Assembly: GCF_030439915.1 (NCBI RefSeq)
Contig: NZ_JAQFJG010000001.1
Coordinates: 124,001 to 188,000 of the forward strand
Origin: Streptococcus sp. SPS1
GTDB lineage: Bacteria; Bacillota; Bacilli; Lactobacillales; Streptococcaceae
DNA length: 64,000 nucleotides
Direction: 5' to 3'
The translations under genes were made by a program, and so were the position numbers. Positions 26,601 through 36,629 of the stretch are shown here, piece by piece. A model generated the notes under the pieces. It was not told where the DNA came from, ran no database searches, and was given only the letters and a program-made list of their open reading frames with translations. Each line of letters begins with the position of its first letter. The stretch's first letter is position 1.

Positions 26601-29557
26601 ACATATGGAATTAGTGAGCTTGCTCTTACGTTATTACCTGTTAATGTTGCATCTACATAAGTTCTCGTTACAATGCCTCGATAATTTTTATCAGCAATAC
26701 CACCTAACATAGAACCATTTGCATGTAATTTTCCGATGAATGCAACATTTTCAATGCGAGTTCCATCGTTCATATTATTAACAACACCCGCTACATTATT
26801 ACGTCCAATAACAGAACCTGTAATTTTAACATCTTCAATGACAGAAGTGCCATTCATTGTATTTGCTATTGTAGCAACACCATCATCATTTTTACGATCG
26901 ATATCGACATCTTCAAAATTAATATTTTTTATAGTAGCATTCTTAATAACATTGAATAAAGGTCGTTCTAACTCTGTAATAGCATAACGTTTTCCGTCTT
27001 CACTTAATAATTTTCCTGTAAATTCACTCGTGATATACGATTTTCCATTCGCAGATGCATTTCTAGCACTCATACTTTGACCTAATCGGTATTCTCCTGC
27101 TGGATCTTTTTGCATTGCTGAAACTAAATCTTCAAAATCATAATAAACATTTCCGTTAGCTGCAACTGATTTTTCAATGTAATGAGTATATTCAGATTCA
27201 AATGTTTGATCTTTTTGACGCCCAACTAAATTATCTGCTGTTGCAGTTACTTTATACATTTGTTTTCCATCAACGGTTACTTCTTCAATATTTTTCACTG
27301 CTAATAATGTTGATTTTTGATCATGTGAAGTAACTTTTAAGTAGTATTTACTCTTATCCTCTGGGATTGATTTTAATCTAGATTCATCCGTTTCTGTTTC
27401 TTGATCATATTTAATTAAATCAGTTCTTCGAATATCTTTGATTTCAACTTTTTTAAGATCTAATTGAATTTGTTTATCTTCTAATTTCTCAGTTTCTTCA
27501 CCTTCTCCACGATCATAAACCATTGTAGTAGATAGGGTGTAACCTTGATAATATTTCAATTTGTCTAAAGTAGCGTTTAAATTATTTTCAGCTACCGTTA
27601 CTTCTTTAACAAGTTGTCCATCTTTATCTTTTAATGCTAATTTGATGGATTTAATTTCTACTCCAGCTGGCTTAGTCAATGTATAACTAGCGGTAGCACT
27701 CTTCTTCAAGACATCTTTATCTGTTGTATTCCACTGTAATGTTGGTTTTTCTAAACCTTTTGTTCCTTGTTTGATAATTTTATCTTGAGGTTGTAAGATA
27801 ACTTTTTCTTCTACTGTTGGAGCATCTTTTGTTTTTTCTCCACGAATCGTTTTATACGTCTTAGTAATTTGTTTCTTGCCATCTACACCTTCTTGAGCAA
27901 CTTTAGTTGTTCCACGTTTTAAAGTGTCATCATCTTCTGTTTTTGTAGCGAAAGGAATGACTTCTTCTCTTGTTTCAATTGTTGTTCCTTCAACTGGTTT
28001 TGTTCCTTTTTTAACGACTTTAGAAACGGCAGGCGTTTTCACTTCTGTAGTTGTAGAAAGAACTTTATCTGTTTCCACACCTTCCACTGTTTCGTAAGTT
28101 ATTTTCGTAACTTGGATACCTTTAGAACCAGGGGTTTCAACTACTTCTTCATCCACATATTTTGTGTCATCCGGAACTACTTCTGTTGTGAAATCTAATT
28201 CACTTTCGGTAGACTTCTCAACTGTACCTGTTGTTACTTTATATTCTGGGTTTACTTCTTGTACTGGTGCTTGACCTTCTTTGCCTTCTTCTTGCGTCCC
28301 TTTAGCTGTTTTGGTCTCCTCTTTTGGTTCTACAGTTTCTTCAGCCTTGGTATCTGGAGTTGACTCTTCTTGTTTCGGTGTTTCTTCCGCAGTCTTCTCT
28401 TCTTCAGGAGCTTCTGGTTGCTTTTCTGGAGAGACTGGTGCTGGTTCACCTACTTGTTCAACTTTTGGTTCCTCAGCTGGTTCCGTTTGTTTTTCTACAG
28501 CAGGCGTTGCAACTTTTGGTTCTTCAACAGGTTGATTAGCAGCCTCATCTTTTGTTTTTACTACTTCTGGCTGTGTATCTTCTTGTTTCGGTGTCTCTTC
28601 CGATACCTTATTCTCTTTAGGATCTTCTGGTTGTGATGATTCTTTTGGTATCCTTGGCTGCTCCGGTTGTGTAGGTTGCACGGGTTGTTCTGGGACTTTT
28701 GCTTGTTCTACTGGTGGTTCAACTTTTGATTCCTCAGCTGGTTTGTCTGATGGTTGACTTTCCGGTTTGACTGGTGTTTGTTCATCTGTTTTTGAATCAA
28801 CTACTCCACTTACTTCTTCAACTGGAGCTAGTTCTGCTGAAGCTTCTTTATCATCTTTTCCTTTAGGGAGGGGCTTGTCAGTAGGTTTTACCTCCGATTT
28901 TAGTTCTTCCTTTGGACTTTCTTCTGTTTTAGGTGCTTCTTCTACTGAAACTTCCTCTACTCCTGCTTGGATTTCTACCCTAGGTTGTGCTTGACTACTT
29001 GTTACTTGGGGATTCTCAGCTTCGACTACAGTCACCTCTCCAGGTTTAGCTGAGGCTTCTTCTAAAACAGTGTCCAAGCCAAGCGTTTTGAGGATGTCAC
29101 CTGATAGATAACCAACATAGCGATAGCCCTCCATTTCAACAACACCCTCTCGACTAGCCGGTGCTAGGGTCGCAACTGGGTCTACAGCCCCTGCACTAGG
29201 AAGAACTACCAATCCCATAGCTCCAACTAGAAAGGCGCTAGCAATTTTCTTTCTCTTGTAGATTAAAAGCAAGCTCCCAACAGTCAGCAAACCAAAAGCT
29301 GTCAAAACAGATGCTTCTGTCCCTGTTTGTGGCAGCTGGTCTTTTTGATACACCAAACCATATACAACTTCATTCCCATCAGGCTTTCCTGTCTGAATTA
29401 AATCTTTAGCTTCTTGTGAAATAACTTCTTTATCTACATAGTGATAGGTAGCTGCGTCCACTACAGAAGGAGCCATCAAAAGGCTTCCAAGAAATACAGA
29501 ACCTACAACTCCCTTAATCTTACGAATTGAAAAACGGTCTTTTTTAAACACTTTCAT
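23690..29557 (-). CDS. zmpB: ZmpB-type surface zinc metalloprotease (peptidase M26)
   Basis: 1955 residues. The YSIRK-type signal peptide ([17 protein letters not shown]) is followed by an unusual N-terminal LPQTG (about residues 75-79) and hydrophobic segments, as in the pneumococcal Zmp/IgA1 protease family. Then come a Pro/Glu/Lys-rich disordered region (about 185-440), G5-type repeats (about 440-600), the M26 N-terminal beta region and the protease domain. The zinc site is HETTH at 1620-1624 with the third ligand Glu at 1644 (NVEAF). It lies beside the YesM/YesN-type two-component system and UPF0340, the known zmpB neighbourhood. The variable N-terminal half makes the exact substrate unreadable. 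Confidence 0.93.
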   Translation of the reverse strand: MKVFKKDRFSIRKIKGVVGSVFLGSLLMAPSVVDAATYHYVDKEVISQEAKDLIQTGKPDGNEVVYGLVYQKDQLPQTGTEASVLTAFGLLTVGSLLLIYKRKKIASAFLVGAMGLVVLPSAGAVDPVATLAPASREGVVEMEGYRYVGYLSGDILKTLGLDTVLEEASAKPGEVTVVEAENPQVTSSQAQPRVEIQAGVEEVSVEEAPKTEESPKEELKSEVKPTDKPLPKGKDDKEASAELAPVEEVSGVVDSKTDEQTPVKPESQPSDKPAEESKVEPPVEQAKVPEQPVQPTQPEQPRIPKESSQPEDPKENKVSEETPKQEDTQPEVVKTKDEAANQPVEEPKVATPAVEKQTEPAEEPKVEQVGEPAPVSPEKQPEAPEEEKTAEETPKQEESTPDTKAEETVEPKEETKTAKGTQEEGKEGQAPVQEVNPEYKVTTGTVEKSTESELDFTTEVVPDDTKYVDEEVVETPGSKGIQVTKITYETVEGVETDKVLSTTTEVKTPAVSKVVKKGTKPVEGTTIETREEVIPFATKTEDDDTLKRGTTKVAQEGVDGKKQITKTYKTIRGEKTKDAPTVEEKVILQPQDKIIKQGTKGLEKPTLQWNTTDKDVLKKSATASYTLTKPAGVEIKSIKLALKDKDGQLVKEVTVAENNLNATLDKLKYYQGYTLSTTMVYDRGEGEETEKLEDKQIQLDLKKVEIKDIRRTDLIKYDQETETDESRLKSIPEDKSKYYLKVTSHDQKSTLLAVKNIEEVTVDGKQMYKVTATADNLVGRQKDQTFESEYTHYIEKSVAANGNVYYDFEDLVSAMQKDPAGEYRLGQSMSARNASANGKSYITSEFTGKLLSEDGKRYAITELERPLFNVIKNATIKNINFEDVDIDRKNDDGVATIANTMNGTSVIEDVKITGSVIGRNNVAGVVNNMNDGTRIENVAFIGKLHANGSMLGGIADKNYRGIVTRTYVDATLTGNNVRASSLIPYVEYGMVGDYLTGTKGNLTKSVAKGMINVVTPVQTGAFASKTWPFGTVKDNVSYVKVKNAEMLFGSNDIDDDYAHPQIDKLYSVAGYSEGKKSYTKYPNKQIELTKEEADEKVASYNITANTFESEKSLVATLNATVSQNSAYDQIQDYNDEYKLAYKNFEKLQPFYNKEYIVHQANKLDKSHNLNTKEVLSVTPMHDTKFVTNLEEVNKIMIHYADGTKEYLNLSGSTEGLSNVKEYTVTDLGVKYTLNIVQKNYDGLVNGIVSKLSPIELQSDVIYKHFNRLGSGRFDAVKNLYLEESFDYVKNNLTELVTKLVQNENHQLNDSLVAQQMILDKVEKNKAALILGLTYLHRYYGVKFGEVNIKELMLFKPDFYGKNVSVLDRLIEIGSKENNLKGNRTQDAFREVLAKDTLSGNLHQFLDYNRKLFTNIDNMNDWFIDATRDHVYVSEPETTTEDFKDKKHRAYDGLNNGTHAKMILPLLNVKNAHMFLISTYNTLAFSSFEKYGKMTEEERNAFKPEIDKVATAQQAYLDFWSRLALPNVRERLLKSKNIVPTPVWDNQLYPGVSANRLGYSNQGTAIAPIREVFGPTGTYHNTDTRMGAMASIYDDPNRPEASVFFMLTNMISPFGISAFTHETTHVNDRMAYLGGWRHRPGTNVEAFAQGMLQSPSEIGHQGEYGALGLNMAYVRPNNGNQWYNTNPNELRSREEIDHYMKGYNDTLMLLDYLEGDTVVKQQDTALKYKWFKKMDKQLRNPANSKDQWDNVRPLNDTDKQVPLNSVDDLITNNFITNRDFHGLYKPEDFQTAYVNVRITGGIYGGNTSEGSPGALSFKHNTFRLWGYYGYEKGFVGYASNKYSAEARKENKVLSDSYIIEKISEGEFHTLEDWKKAYFKKVVAQAKDGIHEFEIDGKTISSYAQLETLFQEAVQKDKEEMARTSKESYTNTVSLKEKVFKKLLQATNSFKEEVFTK

Positions 29558-29572
29558 CTCCTTTATTCATTC

Positions 29573-30136
29573 TCACGACTTTCTAATAGAATCTTGTGGA
29601 TAGTGCGCACGCGCACCTCCGATTAATTTTGGACGACTAGCCAGTGCCGTTACATGGGCATGACCAATCTCTCTCAAAAGAGGACGAATTGGAACCTGAA
29701 CATGCTTAACATGCATGCCAATTGCAGTATCTCCGATATCCAATCCAGCATGAGCCTTGATAAATTCAACCTCGACTGGATCCTGCATAAACTTGAAGGC
29801 TGCCAATTGACCTGAACCTCCTGCATGGAGAGTAGGAAGGACACTGACCATTTCCAGACCAAACTGCTCTGCCACCTGACGTTCAACAACGAGGGCTCGA
29901 TTGACATGTTCACAACCTTGAACGGCTAAATGGATACCTCTACTACCTAGAATACCCAAGATAGTCTCCACTATCAGCTCACCAATCTCTTGACTGGATT
30001 CTTTCCCAATCTGACCACCTATCACCTCACTAGAAGATAGACCTAAAACAAAAAGGGCCCCCTGCTTTAAATTGGCCTTCTCTAAAACATCTTCTAATAT
30101 CTGACGTGTTTCTCTTTGAATCTGTGTCTCGTTCAT
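29573..30136 (-). CDS. UPF0340 (DUF436, TIGR01440) family protein
   Basis: 187 residues: a soluble protein of the UPF0340 family, with [22 protein letters not shown] and [13 protein letters not shown] as recognisable stretches. Function unknown. The start is set at 30136 (MNETQIQRE), preceded by GAGGTGG. A GTG start seven codons upstream is possible. It lies 15 bp upstream of zmpB in the same direction, so the two are probably co-transcribed. Confidence 0.85.
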   Translation of the reverse strand: MNETQIQRETRQILEDVLEKANLKQGALFVLGLSSSEVIGGQIGKESSQEIGELIVETILGILGSRGIHLAVQGCEHVNRALVVERQVAEQFGLEMVSVLPTLHAGGSGQLAAFKFMQDPVEVEFIKAHAGLDIGDTAIGMHVKHVQVPIRPLLREIGHAHVTALASRPKLIGGARAHYPQDSIRKS

Positions 30137-30226
30137 CTCTGCCACCTCTTTTGTCACTATCTATCATACCGTTTTTTCTTGTTTTTAGCAAGATAGACAA
30201 CCTAGAAAGCTTGCCCAATTACGCAT

Positions 30227-30252
30227 AAAACTCCCAGAATTGACTGGGAGTT
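30227..30252 (-). terminator. Terminator of the YesM/YesN-type two-component operon
   Basis: Minus strand AACTCCCAG, a 6-base loop, CTGGGAGTT, then TTTA. Confidence 0.8.
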
Positions 30253-30259
30253 AGCTAGT

Positions 30260-31942
30260 TTATATTCTATTTATGTATATTTCAACTGTCGTACCCTTTA
30301 AAGGGGCAGAATCGATCTTCATCTGGTAATTGGCTCCAAAATGAAGTTTGAGCCGTTGGTCAACATTTTGAAGACCAACTCCCCCACGTTTGAGGTTACT
30401 CTGACTACTATCGCCAGCAGTTTGGAAGCCAACTCCATCATCCTCAATGCGGATGACTAGTCCTCTATCCTGTTTCTGTACAGAAACTCTAATATGTCCC
30501 TGGCCTTCCTTCTCCTTGATGCCATGGTAAAGAGCATTTTCCACCAAGGGTTGTAACACCAACTTGGGCAATACTAGATTATCAAAGGCAGGATTTTCCT
30601 CAATTGCATATTCCAGTTTATCTCCATAACGCTGTTTCTGGATAAAGAGATACTGGCGGACATGATTGATTTCGTCAGAGAGACAAATCAAATCCTTGCC
30701 TTGATTGAGCGCTAGGCGGAAATAGGTTGCCAAAGACTTGGTCACCTGAACCACTCGCTGACTATCCTGAAATTCAGCCATCCAGATGATGGTGTCCAAG
30801 GTGTTATAGAGGAAATGTGGGTTAATCTGACTTGATAGAGCTTGAAGTTGGTACTGACGGGTCGTTTCTTCCTGCCTGCGAATATCTGCCATCAGCTGAT
30901 CAACCTGATCCAACATGGCATTAAACTGACGAGACACTTCTCTCAGTTCATAGGCACCAGTTTCCCTGGCACGAAGATTCTGATTACCAGAAGCAATTTC
31001 CAGCATGGTTTCTCTCAAATCCTTCAAAGGAGCAATCCAGCGTTTAAGACTAAGCCACACCAAGCAGAGACAGACAAGAAGAGATGTGATACTAGCCCCA
31101 AGCAAGGTCCACAAGAGTTGATTCCGAACCTGGTCTAACTTCTCCAACGAAGACACACCAAGCACCGTCCAATCAGTTCCAGCAATCCTTTCCTGACTGA
31201 CGTAGGATTTGTGATCTGGAGTATAGCCCTGCCCTGTCTCAATATAGGGTTTCATGGCCTCCATTTCGCTAGATGAGCTATAGACTGTATGTTTAGGATG
31301 ATAAACAAATTCATGATTTTCATTGATGATAAAAGCAAATCCCTGCTGACCCAACTGTAGCTGGTTGAGATATGCTTCCAGAGTTTCATAAGAAATATCC
31401 AAACGAAGTACACCCAGATTGGCTCCCTTTGCATCAACAAGTTCTTGAGTGACAGAAATGACCCACTGACTATCTGATTTACGAGCTGGAGTCAAAACGG
31501 GCATGGCTCCCTGATGAATGGCCTTTTGGTACCAATCCTCAGCCATCATATCTGAGGAAGTTTTCATTTGCACACTGTCATCTGTAGAAATGACCTGACC
31601 GGATTTGGTCACCAGCACAACAGTTTTCAAGTCCTGATCTGCCTTTAAGATGGTCAAAAACAGATCTCGAATTCCCTTGATCTTGTCTTGACTGGGATTC
31701 TCAGCATAGGCTAGGACATCCGTCTGCTGGGTCAAACCGGTCGAGGTGGTTTCTAATTTTTTAATATAAGACTGAATAAAGTGGCTAGTCTGGCTGATGG
31801 TCGTTTGGCTGTTGCCCTCAATGGTGGCCTCAATGGCTGAAGAACTTGATTGATAGTAGAAAGTTCCAACCAGAGCTAGGAGAATGAGAAAGACCAGAAA
31901 GATGGAAATAACCATTCTAACTAAAAGAGAAGAACGCTTCAT
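30260..31942 (-). CDS. YesM-type sensor histidine kinase (TCS09/ZmpS-like)
   Basis: 560 residues. Transmembrane helix 1 (about 10-30), an extracellular dCache-like sensor (about 35-270), helix 2 (about 275-297), a HAMP segment, the His_kinase domain (NPHFLYN near residue 375) and an HATPase domain (EDDGVGF, GVGLQNVDQRL). Partner of the AraC-type regulator, whose stop it overlaps by 4 bp. In pneumococcus this pair sits beside zmpB (TCS09) and affects virulence and carbohydrate metabolism. Control of zmpB itself is inferred from position. Confidence 0.93.
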   Translation of the reverse strand: MKRSSLLVRMVISIFLVFLILLALVGTFYYQSSSSAIEATIEGNSQTTISQTSHFIQSYIKKLETTSTGLTQQTDVLAYAENPSQDKIKGIRDLFLTILKADQDLKTVVLVTKSGQVISTDDSVQMKTSSDMMAEDWYQKAIHQGAMPVLTPARKSDSQWVISVTQELVDAKGANLGVLRLDISYETLEAYLNQLQLGQQGFAFIINENHEFVYHPKHTVYSSSSEMEAMKPYIETGQGYTPDHKSYVSQERIAGTDWTVLGVSSLEKLDQVRNQLLWTLLGASITSLLVCLCLVWLSLKRWIAPLKDLRETMLEIASGNQNLRARETGAYELREVSRQFNAMLDQVDQLMADIRRQEETTRQYQLQALSSQINPHFLYNTLDTIIWMAEFQDSQRVVQVTKSLATYFRLALNQGKDLICLSDEINHVRQYLFIQKQRYGDKLEYAIEENPAFDNLVLPKLVLQPLVENALYHGIKEKEGQGHIRVSVQKQDRGLVIRIEDDGVGFQTAGDSSQSNLKRGGVGLQNVDQRLKLHFGANYQMKIDSAPLKGTTVEIYINRI

Positions 31943-32676
31943 CGGCCTTCTCCCTTCTTAAACTGACGAGGTGTCACACCTGCAATCTGTTTAAAACGTT
32001 GGGTAAAATAGTTCATATCTTCAAAACCAACCTTTTCAGCTATCTCGTAAATCTTTAAATCTGTGGTCAGAAGCAAGAGCTTGGCTTGTTTGACACGTTC
32101 TCGCACCAGGTAATCCTGAAAAGGCAAACCTAACTCTTTCTTAATCAAAGAACTCAGATAAGTAGGGCTAAAACCCAAGTCACTGGCTAAAGACTTTAAA
32201 CTAAACTGGCTATCAGACAGATGGGACTGGATTTTCTGGGCCATATTTCCTTCAAACTTATCGGTCAATAAATCTTGTAACTGCTCTTCTTTCTCTTCCT
32301 TGTCCAACTTTTGCTTGATTTTCCCCAACATTTCCTCAATATCCTGACGAGAAAAGGGCTTGAGCAGGTAGTCATCCACACCGAGTTTGACAGCAGACAG
32401 GGCATAATCAAAATCATCGTAGCCAGTCAAAAAGACCAAATGAACCTGAGGATAGGTTTCTCGGACCAGACTGGCTAACTGGATGCCATTTAGCTGAGGC
32501 ATGTTGATATCGGTTAGAATGATATCTGGCACCTGCTTTTGTATCAATTCCCAAGCCTGTCTTCCATTTTCAGCTTGACCGATGATTTCCATATCGTAGG
32601 CTGCTACATTGACCAGCTTGGTCAAGCCTTGTCTTACCAGATATTCATCTTCTACGATTAAGATTGTGTAGGTCAT
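31939..32676 (-). CDS. YesN-type AraC response regulator (RR09/ZmpR-like)
   Basis: 245 residues. The receiver domain has acidic residues in LIVEDEYL, the phospho-Asp near 56 (ILTDINMP) and Lys in LLKPFS. The AraC double helix-turn-helix fills the C-terminus (FSPTYLSSLIKKELG, VGFEDMNYFTQRFK). The start is at 32676 since AAAGGAG precedes MTYTILIVED; an in-frame start 6 codons upstream overlaps that site. It is the first gene of the operon, and the region upstream is filled by a BOX element. Confidence 0.93.
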   Translation of the reverse strand: MTYTILIVEDEYLVRQGLTKLVNVAAYDMEIIGQAENGRQAWELIQKQVPDIILTDINMPQLNGIQLASLVRETYPQVHLVFLTGYDDFDYALSAVKLGVDDYLLKPFSRQDIEEMLGKIKQKLDKEEKEEQLQDLLTDKFEGNMAQKIQSHLSDSQFSLKSLASDLGFSPTYLSSLIKKELGLPFQDYLVRERVKQAKLLLLTTDLKIYEIAEKVGFEDMNYFTQRFKQIAGVTPRQFKKGEGR

Positions 32677-32747
32677 GCTTCTCTCCTTTATCACTTACTA
32701 GTATCAGTATAGCAAAATTCTCCTTTAACTGCTTAGGAAAGACTTCT

Positions 32748-33149
32748 TATACTCAATGAAAATCAAAAAGTAAACTAGGAAGCTAGCCACAGGTTGCTCA
32801 AAGTACAGCTTTGAGGTTGTAGATGAAACTGACGAAATCAGCTCAAAGTGCAGCTTTTGGGTTGCAGATAAAACTGACGAAGTCAGCTCAAAGTGCAGCT
32901 TTTGGATTGCAGATAAAACTGACGAAGTCAGCTCAAAACACTGTTTTGAGGTTGTGGATAGAGAGACTGGGCAAAAGTCTTTTAAATTAGAAAACGCATA
33001 GTATCAGGTGTTAAAATACTTGATATTATGTGTTTTATTGTTAGAAAATTTGCTTTATTTTCTCCTCAAATTGAGTTTTTGCCCAGTCTCAACCCTACCC
33101 ACGGTAAGGCGACGCTGACGTGGTTTAAAGCGATTTTCGAAGAGTATTA
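32748..33149. repeat. Large BOX element (boxC, three boxB, boxA) carrying a nested element
   Basis: Starts TATACTCAATGAAAATCA (boxC end) and ends GCGACGCTGACGTGG...CGAAGAGTATTA (boxA end). Three boxB-like stems lie between (ACTGACGAAGTCAGCTC spacers at about 32850, 32890 and 32930). A separate inverted-repeat element (32963-33090) interrupts it before boxA. The boxA end supplies the TAA stop of msrAB. It occupies nearly all of the 452-bp gap before the YesN-type regulator. Confidence 0.88.
32963..33090. mobile_element. 128-bp inverted-repeat (MITE/RUP-like) element nested in BOX
   Basis: Perfect 14-bp terminal inverted repeats, GAGACTGGGCAAAA and TTTTGCCCAGTCTC, enclose an AT-rich core. There is no coding capacity. 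It sits exactly where boxB should pass to boxA, so it is a later insertion. The size is near that of pneumococcal RUP, but I cannot confirm that identity from memory. Confidence 0.7.
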
Positions 33150-34259
33150 ATCAACATAATCTAATAAATAAGCGTAGCCTTTTTCTTCCATTTGGTCTTT
33201 GGGAATAAAGCGGATAGAGAGGCTATTGATACAGTAGCGCAAGCCACCTTTGTCCTGTGGACCGTCCGTAAAGACATGGCCAAGGTGAGAATCTCCTACT
33301 CGGCTCCGCACTTCCATGCGTGTCATATTGTAGGACTTATCTTCCTTGTAAGTGGCAACATCTGGACTGATTGGTTGGGTAAAACTAGGCCAACCACAAC
33401 CAGATTCAAACTTGTCCTTTGATGAAAAGAGGGGTTCGCCAGTTGCTACATCCACATAGATACCAGATTCAAATTTATCCCAGTAGCGGTTTGAGAAAGC
33501 TCGTTCGGTTTGATTTTTCTGGGTAACTGCATACTCCTCAGGTGACAGGGTCTTTTTCAATTCCTCATCACTTGGTTTTGGGTATTTGCTGGCATCGATG
33601 ACAGGGTAGGCAGCCTGATTGACATTGATATGGCAGTAGCCATTTGGATTTTTCTTGAGATAGTCTTGGTGGTAATCCTCAGCCACCACGAAATTCTGCA
33701 AGACCTCCTTTTCAACTGCTAGAGGTTGATCGTATTTCTTAGCCACCTCATCAAAGACTTGGTTGATTACCTCCAAATCCTTGTCATCTGTGTAATAAAC
33801 ACCGGTACGGTACTGGGTCCCCACGTCATTTCCTTGTTTATTTTTGCTGGTTGGATTGATAATGCGGAAATAGTGAAGCAGGATTTCCTTGAGGGAAATT
33901 TGATTGGCATCATAAGTAACATGGACAGTCTCCGCATGTCCTGTTTGGTTAATCAATTCGTACTTAGTTGTTTCCCCTCTACCATTTGCATAGCCTGAAA
34001 CGGCATCTGTCACTCCGGGAACGCGGGAGAAGTATTCCTCCACTCCCCAGAAACAACCTCCAGCTAGATAAATTTCGTGCAAGTCTGCGTCTTTACTAAT
34101 TTCTGTTTTTTTCACTGTTTTTCCTCCTTGGCTGACTGCCGCTTTCTCAATTTGCGAGGCATCTGTCTGCCCTGCATTTCGCATCAATAGAAAATAGAAA
34201 CCGGTTATGGCTAGGAAAAATACTCCTAGCAACAAGATGATTTTTAGCTTATCATTCAT
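33147..34259 (-). CDS. msrAB: Membrane-anchored MsrA-MsrB fusion, methionine sulfoxide reductase
   Basis: 370 residues. A membrane anchor (about 7-25) is followed by an MsrA domain with [11 protein letters not shown] (catalytic Cys 69). The MsrB domain has zinc-type and catalytic motifs [14 protein letters not shown] and RYCINSLSI (catalytic Cys 343). It reduces both S- and R-methionine sulfoxide in exported proteins. It is last in ccdA-tlpA-msrAB (gap 10 bp), where CcdA and the thioredoxin-like lipoprotein pass electrons to it: the surface-exposed MsrAB2 system of pneumococcus. Its TAA stop is supplied by the BOX end. Confidence 0.95.
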   Translation of the reverse strand: MNDKLKIILLLGVFFLAITGFYFLLMRNAGQTDASQIEKAAVSQGGKTVKKTEISKDADLHEIYLAGGCFWGVEEYFSRVPGVTDAVSGYANGRGETTKYELINQTGHAETVHVTYDANQISLKEILLHYFRIINPTSKNKQGNDVGTQYRTGVYYTDDKDLEVINQVFDEVAKKYDQPLAVEKEVLQNFVVAEDYHQDYLKKNPNGYCHINVNQAAYPVIDASKYPKPSDEELKKTLSPEEYAVTQKNQTERAFSNRYWDKFESGIYVDVATGEPLFSSKDKFESGCGWPSFTQPISPDVATYKEDKSYNMTRMEVRSRVGDSHLGHVFTDGPQDKGGLRYCINSLSIRFIPKDQMEEKGYAYLLDYVD

Positions 34260-34269
34260 AGGACACCTC

Positions 34270-34836
34270 CTAGGCTAATTCCTTCAAAGTTTGCAAAATC
34301 GCATCTTTTTCCATAAAACCTGGTTGGGTTTTGACCAATTTTCCTTCACCATCTATAAAGGCTTGAGTTGGGTAGGAACGAACACCATAAGTTTCCAAAA
34401 GTTTGCCTGATGGGTCAACTAGGACTGGGAAATTTTTATAATCCAATCCCTTATACCAATTCTTAAAGTCCGCTTCAGATTGCTCTCCCTTATGTCCTGG
34501 TGACACTACTGTCAAGACCACATAGTCGTCGCCAGCTTCTTTAGCAATTTCATCCGTATCTGGAAGACTAGCCAGACAGATGGAACACCAAGAAGCCCAG
34601 AATTTGAGATAGACTTTCTTGCCCTTGTAATCAGACAAGCGATAGGTCTTGCCATCTACTCCAGTTAGCTCAAAATCAGCCACTTCTTTCCCTTTAGCCG
34701 TGCTTGTTGTACTAGCTGTCTGCTCCATCTTCATTTCATCTTTCATTTGGTGTTCACTGGTCATGGACTTGCCTGAACAAGCCGTCAAACAAAGGAGCGA
34801 ACCTGCTCCAAGAACACATGTTTGCCATTTTTTCAT
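34270..34836 (-). CDS. Thioredoxin-like TlpA/Etrx lipoprotein
   Basis: 188 residues. A lipoprotein signal peptide with lipobox LTAC (Cys 20) is followed by a TlpA-type thioredoxin fold with active site WCSIC in [16 protein letters not shown]. It is a surface lipoprotein that reduces MsrAB using electrons from CcdA. The start is at 34836 ([10 protein letters not shown]), with AAGGA eight bases upstream; longer in-frame starts overlap the ccdA end. The gene begins 20 bp after the ccdA stop. Confidence 0.93.
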   Translation of the reverse strand: MKKWQTCVLGAGSLLCLTACSGKSMTSEHQMKDEMKMEQTASTTSTAKGKEVADFELTGVDGKTYRLSDYKGKKVYLKFWASWCSICLASLPDTDEIAKEAGDDYVVLTVVSPGHKGEQSEADFKNWYKGLDYKNFPVLVDPSGKLLETYGVRSYPTQAFIDGEGKLVKTQPGFMEKDAILQTLKELA

Positions 34837-34855
34837 ACTGATATTCCTTTCCATT

Positions 34856-35566
34856 TTATTCAAATAATTGACTTAAAATTGAAGCATTTCCAAACAGAAC
34901 CAAGAGTCCCATCACAATAATGAGAAACCCACCCACTTTTTTGAGGATTCCGAGGTAAGGATGGAGTTTTCGAAAATGTTTCAAAACATAACTAGAGGCC
35001 AGAGCTAGGAGCAAGAATGGTAGCGCTAGACCCAGCGTATAGATTAACATGAGACCCGCTCCCTGCCAAGCACCTGAACCACCTGAAGCCGCCAAGGCTA
35101 AAACAGACCCCAGAACCGGCCCCACACAAGGTGTCCAAGCAAAACTAAAGGTCAAACCCAATAAAAATGCCTGACTATAGCCCTTACCATTTTGCCCCTG
35201 TCCTTGCAGTTGTAACCTCTTTTCCTTATAAAGCCCCTTAAAGTGTAGAATCTCCATCTGGTGCAAGCCTAAGAGAATGATAACCGCACCCGTCACATAT
35301 TGGAACCAAGAAGCATAAAGCAAATCGCCTAAAAAACCAGCTCCATAACCTAGTAAGATAAAAATAAAGGAAATTCCTGCTATAAAGGCCAGCGTTCGCA
35401 ATAAACTAGTAACTGAGATGGAAAATTTGCCACTAGAAGCCTGAGCACCATCCTTATCATCTAGTAACACCCCTGCATAGACCGGTAACAAAGGTAAGAT
35501 ACAAGGAGAAAAGAAGGATAGAATCCCTGCCAAAAAGACACTTAGAAAAAAGAAAATATGACCCAT
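34856..35566 (-). CDS. ccdA: CcdA/DsbD-type membrane thiol electron transporter
   Basis: 236 residues, six hydrophobic helices. The redox cysteines are in SFFSPCILPLLPVYAGV (helix 1) and SFAWTPCVGPVLGSVLA (helix 4). It transfers electrons from cytoplasmic thioredoxin to the outside for the TlpA-like lipoprotein and MsrAB. First gene of the operon: AGGAGG lies in front of the ATG and a TATAAT at 35599-35604 (minus strand) is the probable -10. Confidence 0.94.
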   Translation of the reverse strand: MGHIFFFLSVFLAGILSFFSPCILPLLPVYAGVLLDDKDGAQASSGKFSISVTSLLRTLAFIAGISFIFILLGYGAGFLGDLLYASWFQYVTGAVIILLGLHQMEILHFKGLYKEKRLQLQGQGQNGKGYSQAFLLGLTFSFAWTPCVGPVLGSVLALAASGGSGAWQGAGLMLIYTLGLALPFLLLALASSYVLKHFRKLHPYLGILKKVGGFLIIVMGLLVLFGNASILSQLFE

Positions 35567-35681
35567 AAAGTTCCTCCTATCATTTTATTGATAGATTTAT
35601 TATACTCCTTCCATTTTCGAAAAAACAGGGACAATGATAGGGAAAAATAGGAATTTAATCAGGTTATGTAAAAAATGTTGC

Positions 35682-35709
35682 AAAAAAAAGTCAGACAAGG
35701 TCTGACTTT
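35682..35709 (-). terminator. Terminator of the RimJ/RimL-type GNAT gene
   Basis: AAAGTCAGAC, 3-base loop, GTCTGACTTT, with an uninterrupted T run in the leftward direction. Confidence 0.85.
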
Positions 35710-35729
35710 GATAGATACAGAAAAGAAAA

Positions 35730-36281
35730 TCACCTGTCTTCCCTACTTATCTGATAATAAATAAGGTCCGCAAGATAGCCTTTTCTCTCTACACCATTGC
35801 TAATAGTCTTTAGATAGGACATTCCAGCCTTCTCCATGACACGACCTGAAGCTGGATTGAGACTGGCATATCGAGCTCTAACTTTTTGAAAACCTGCTTG
35901 AGTAAAACAGAAGTCCAAGACAGCTTTCAAGGCCTCCGTCATCATACCATGACCCCAGTACTTCTTGCCTAACACATAGCCAATTTCACAAGAAGAATTG
36001 TTCTCATCTATTGCAACGATGCTGATATCTCCTATCACTTGCTCTGGGTTCTCTTTGAGACAAATGGCCCATTTGTAATAGTTAGGATTGGTATAGGAGG
36101 CAACCCAATTTCGAATGGAGTTTCGAGTGACCTCGACATCAGGATGGGGATCCCAAGTGACGTAGGTTAGATTCTCAGCAGACGAAGCCCAATTTTGAAA
36201 CATAGCTTCTGCATCACTCTCCACAAATCTTCTCAAGATCAAACGGTCTGTCTGTAATGTTTGCATACCGATAGCTTTCAT
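35730..36281 (-). CDS. RimJ/RimL-type GNAT N-acetyltransferase
   Basis: 183 residues. ETxRLxLRxF-like start (LQTDRLILRRFVESDAEAMFQNW), acetyl-CoA region GYVLGKKYWGHGMMTEALKA (about residues 97-116), and NPASGRVMEKAGM, all typical of ribosomal-protein or general RimJ/L acetyltransferases. The substrate is unknown. GAGGTGG four bases before the ATG. A single gene with its own terminator. Confidence 0.9.
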   Translation of the reverse strand: MKAIGMQTLQTDRLILRRFVESDAEAMFQNWASSAENLTYVTWDPHPDVEVTRNSIRNWVASYTNPNYYKWAICLKENPEQVIGDISIVAIDENNSSCEIGYVLGKKYWGHGMMTEALKAVLDFCFTQAGFQKVRARYASLNPASGRVMEKAGMSYLKTISNGVERKGYLADLIYYQISREDR

Positions 36282-36365
36282 GATTCCACCTCACTTTCTG
36301 ATAAGTGATTCTCTGCCCAAGCTCAATTTAAATTTAATTTGCTTTTAAATTTCAAGATAATAAGC

Positions 36366-36386
36366 TAAAAAGGTCCCCCGGACCTT
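36366..36386 (-). terminator. Terminator-like hairpin upstream of the GNAT gene
   Basis: AAGGTCC, CCC loop, GGACCTT, followed leftwards by T5. It probably insulates the GNAT gene from nadE-pncB transcription. Confidence 0.6.
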
Positions 36387-36536
36387 CCTCGCTCACTTAT
36401 TTCTAGGCTCAGGGTAAAAAGACTAAACTCAATAATAACTAAAAAACAAGTTTTTCATCTAGTTCCTTGACGCAGTCGCTGTCTGGTTTGAAATGCGCTC
36501 TAGCAAGCTTTTTCAAACCTAGTCATCGTTGCGGGG

Positions 36537-36583
36537 GTGAGACAACGGAATCGAACTCTTCGAGTTACCGATTCCTGTCTCAC
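36537..36583. repeat. 47-bp inverted repeat, possible small-repeat remnant
   Basis: GTGAGACA...GGAATCG...AACTC, 3-base loop, GAGTT...CGATTCC...TGTCTCAC. The long near-palindrome resembles the stem of a streptococcal small interspersed repeat (RUP-like). Assignment not certain. Confidence 0.5.
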
Positions 36584-36606
36584 TTTCCTATTTTTAGACT
36601 CGGGCT

Positions 36607-36629
36607 GAAAACCTCCACTGGAGGTTTTC
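36607..36629 (-). terminator. Perfect hairpin at the nadE stop codon
   Basis: GAAAACCTCC, 3-base loop, GGAGGTTTTC, overlapping the nadE stop. There is no T run, so it may protect the mRNA end rather than terminate. Confidence 0.5.

Larger units (their letters stand above)
36282..36627. other. Intergenic region of about 345 bp with no gene seen
   Basis: No reading frame with a ribosome site was found. The region contains the hairpin at 36366-36386, a 47-bp inverted repeat at 36537-36583 and the nadE hairpin at 36607-36629. It reads like accumulated small repeats or remnants. Confidence 0.6.

Noticed and set aside
28281..28994. Plus-strand Ser- or Leu/Val-rich frames opposite the Pro/Glu-rich region of zmpB
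   Set aside because: They are antisense products of a low-complexity coding region, with no start signals.
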